Notes under the pieces: generated by a model
What the model was told of the DNA's origin: nothing
The model's input: only the letters and a program-made list of their open reading frames with translations
The model's database searches: none
Assembly (NCBI RefSeq): GCF_032062135.1
Contig: NC_092860.1
Coordinates: 62,175,270-62,239,269 of the forward strand
Direction: 5' to 3'
DNA length: 64,000 nt
Source: Pyxicephalus adspersus
Taxonomy: Eukaryota; Chordata; Amphibia; Anura; Pyxicephalidae
Made by a program: the position numbers and the translations under genes
In this document: positions 63,858 through 64,000 of the stretch, piece after piece
Position numbering within the stretch: the first letter of the stretch is position 1
Layout of the letters: each line of letters begins with the position of its first letter

Positions 63858-64000
63858 TAGAGATGAGCGAATCGAAGCTGACGAAGTGGAATTTAATCCG
63901 AATTTCAGAAAAAATTTGATTCGCAACAAATCCGAATTTCCTCGCGATTCGTTGAAACGAATCGCAATTTTTTCTAAAATGGCGGCTACACGTGTGAGGA
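63858..64000 (+). mobile_element. hAT DNA transposon (copy 4), 5' end, runs off the window
   Basis: TAGAGATGAGCGAATCGAAG and the following sequence through GCTACACGTGTGAGGA match 21036-21181 of hAT copy 2. Confidence 0.88.

Overview
This window looks like a piece of a vertebrate, most likely frog (anuran), nuclear genome. The only host gene I can support is three consecutive minus-strand exons of the latrophilin-3 adhesion GPCR gene (adgrl3), at 46487-46578, 36985-37153 and 36197-36322. They encode the end of TM5, the third intracellular loop, TM6, TM7 and the start of the cytoplasmic tail, and each has a good splice acceptor and donor. The anuran assignment is an inference from the transposon mix: CR1/L2/L1 LINEs, hAT and piggyBac elements with termini I associate with amphibian genomes, Penelope-like elements and palindromic MITEs. 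I cannot name the species.

Almost everything else is mobile-element debris. From left to right: a decayed hAT transposon (about 231-3403) that interrupts a Gypsy-type LTR (3404-3883); a Penelope-like fragment with a GIY-YIG domain and a mariner (3884-5220); a piggyBac-like terminus (to 6704); a possible L1 scrap (7390-7965); a palindromic MITE (8472-8694); a solo LTR (8939-9657); and the first copy of an unclassified transposon-like gene family (10447-11700). Next come a local duplication (15731-16200), a Tc1 3' end (16886-17235), a CR1 LINE (18890-21035) cut by a second hAT (21036-24600) that ends in a minisatellite, a long minus-strand L1 (24897-30365), a Tc1, a second copy of the unclassified family (32345-33290), an L2 LINE (33330-34822) and a short hAT MITE (35163-35795).

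The adgrl3 exons follow. The 9.3-kb intron between the TM5 and TM6 exons carries a minus-strand CR1 interrupted by a TTAA-flanked piggyBac, a Gypsy gag/integrase remnant and a Tc1. To the right lie a MITE, an L2, a second Gypsy with two recognisable LTR copies (50270-52400), and a deeply nested DNA-transposon complex (52668-58066) built around a third hAT that carries a ~75-bp satellite and an inverted BED-finger segment. A Penelope-like element split by a solo LTR (58080-61200) and a CR1 whose ORF1 esterase is split by an L2 derivative (61240-63020) follow, and another hAT begins at the right edge.

The genes do not form a pathway. The interest lies in element-in-element insertions that can be checked against sibling copies in the same window, in two copies of a conserved protein family I cannot place in a named transposon superfamily, and in ribozyme-like and 2A-like motifs carried by the retroelements. 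No element looks fully intact or active.
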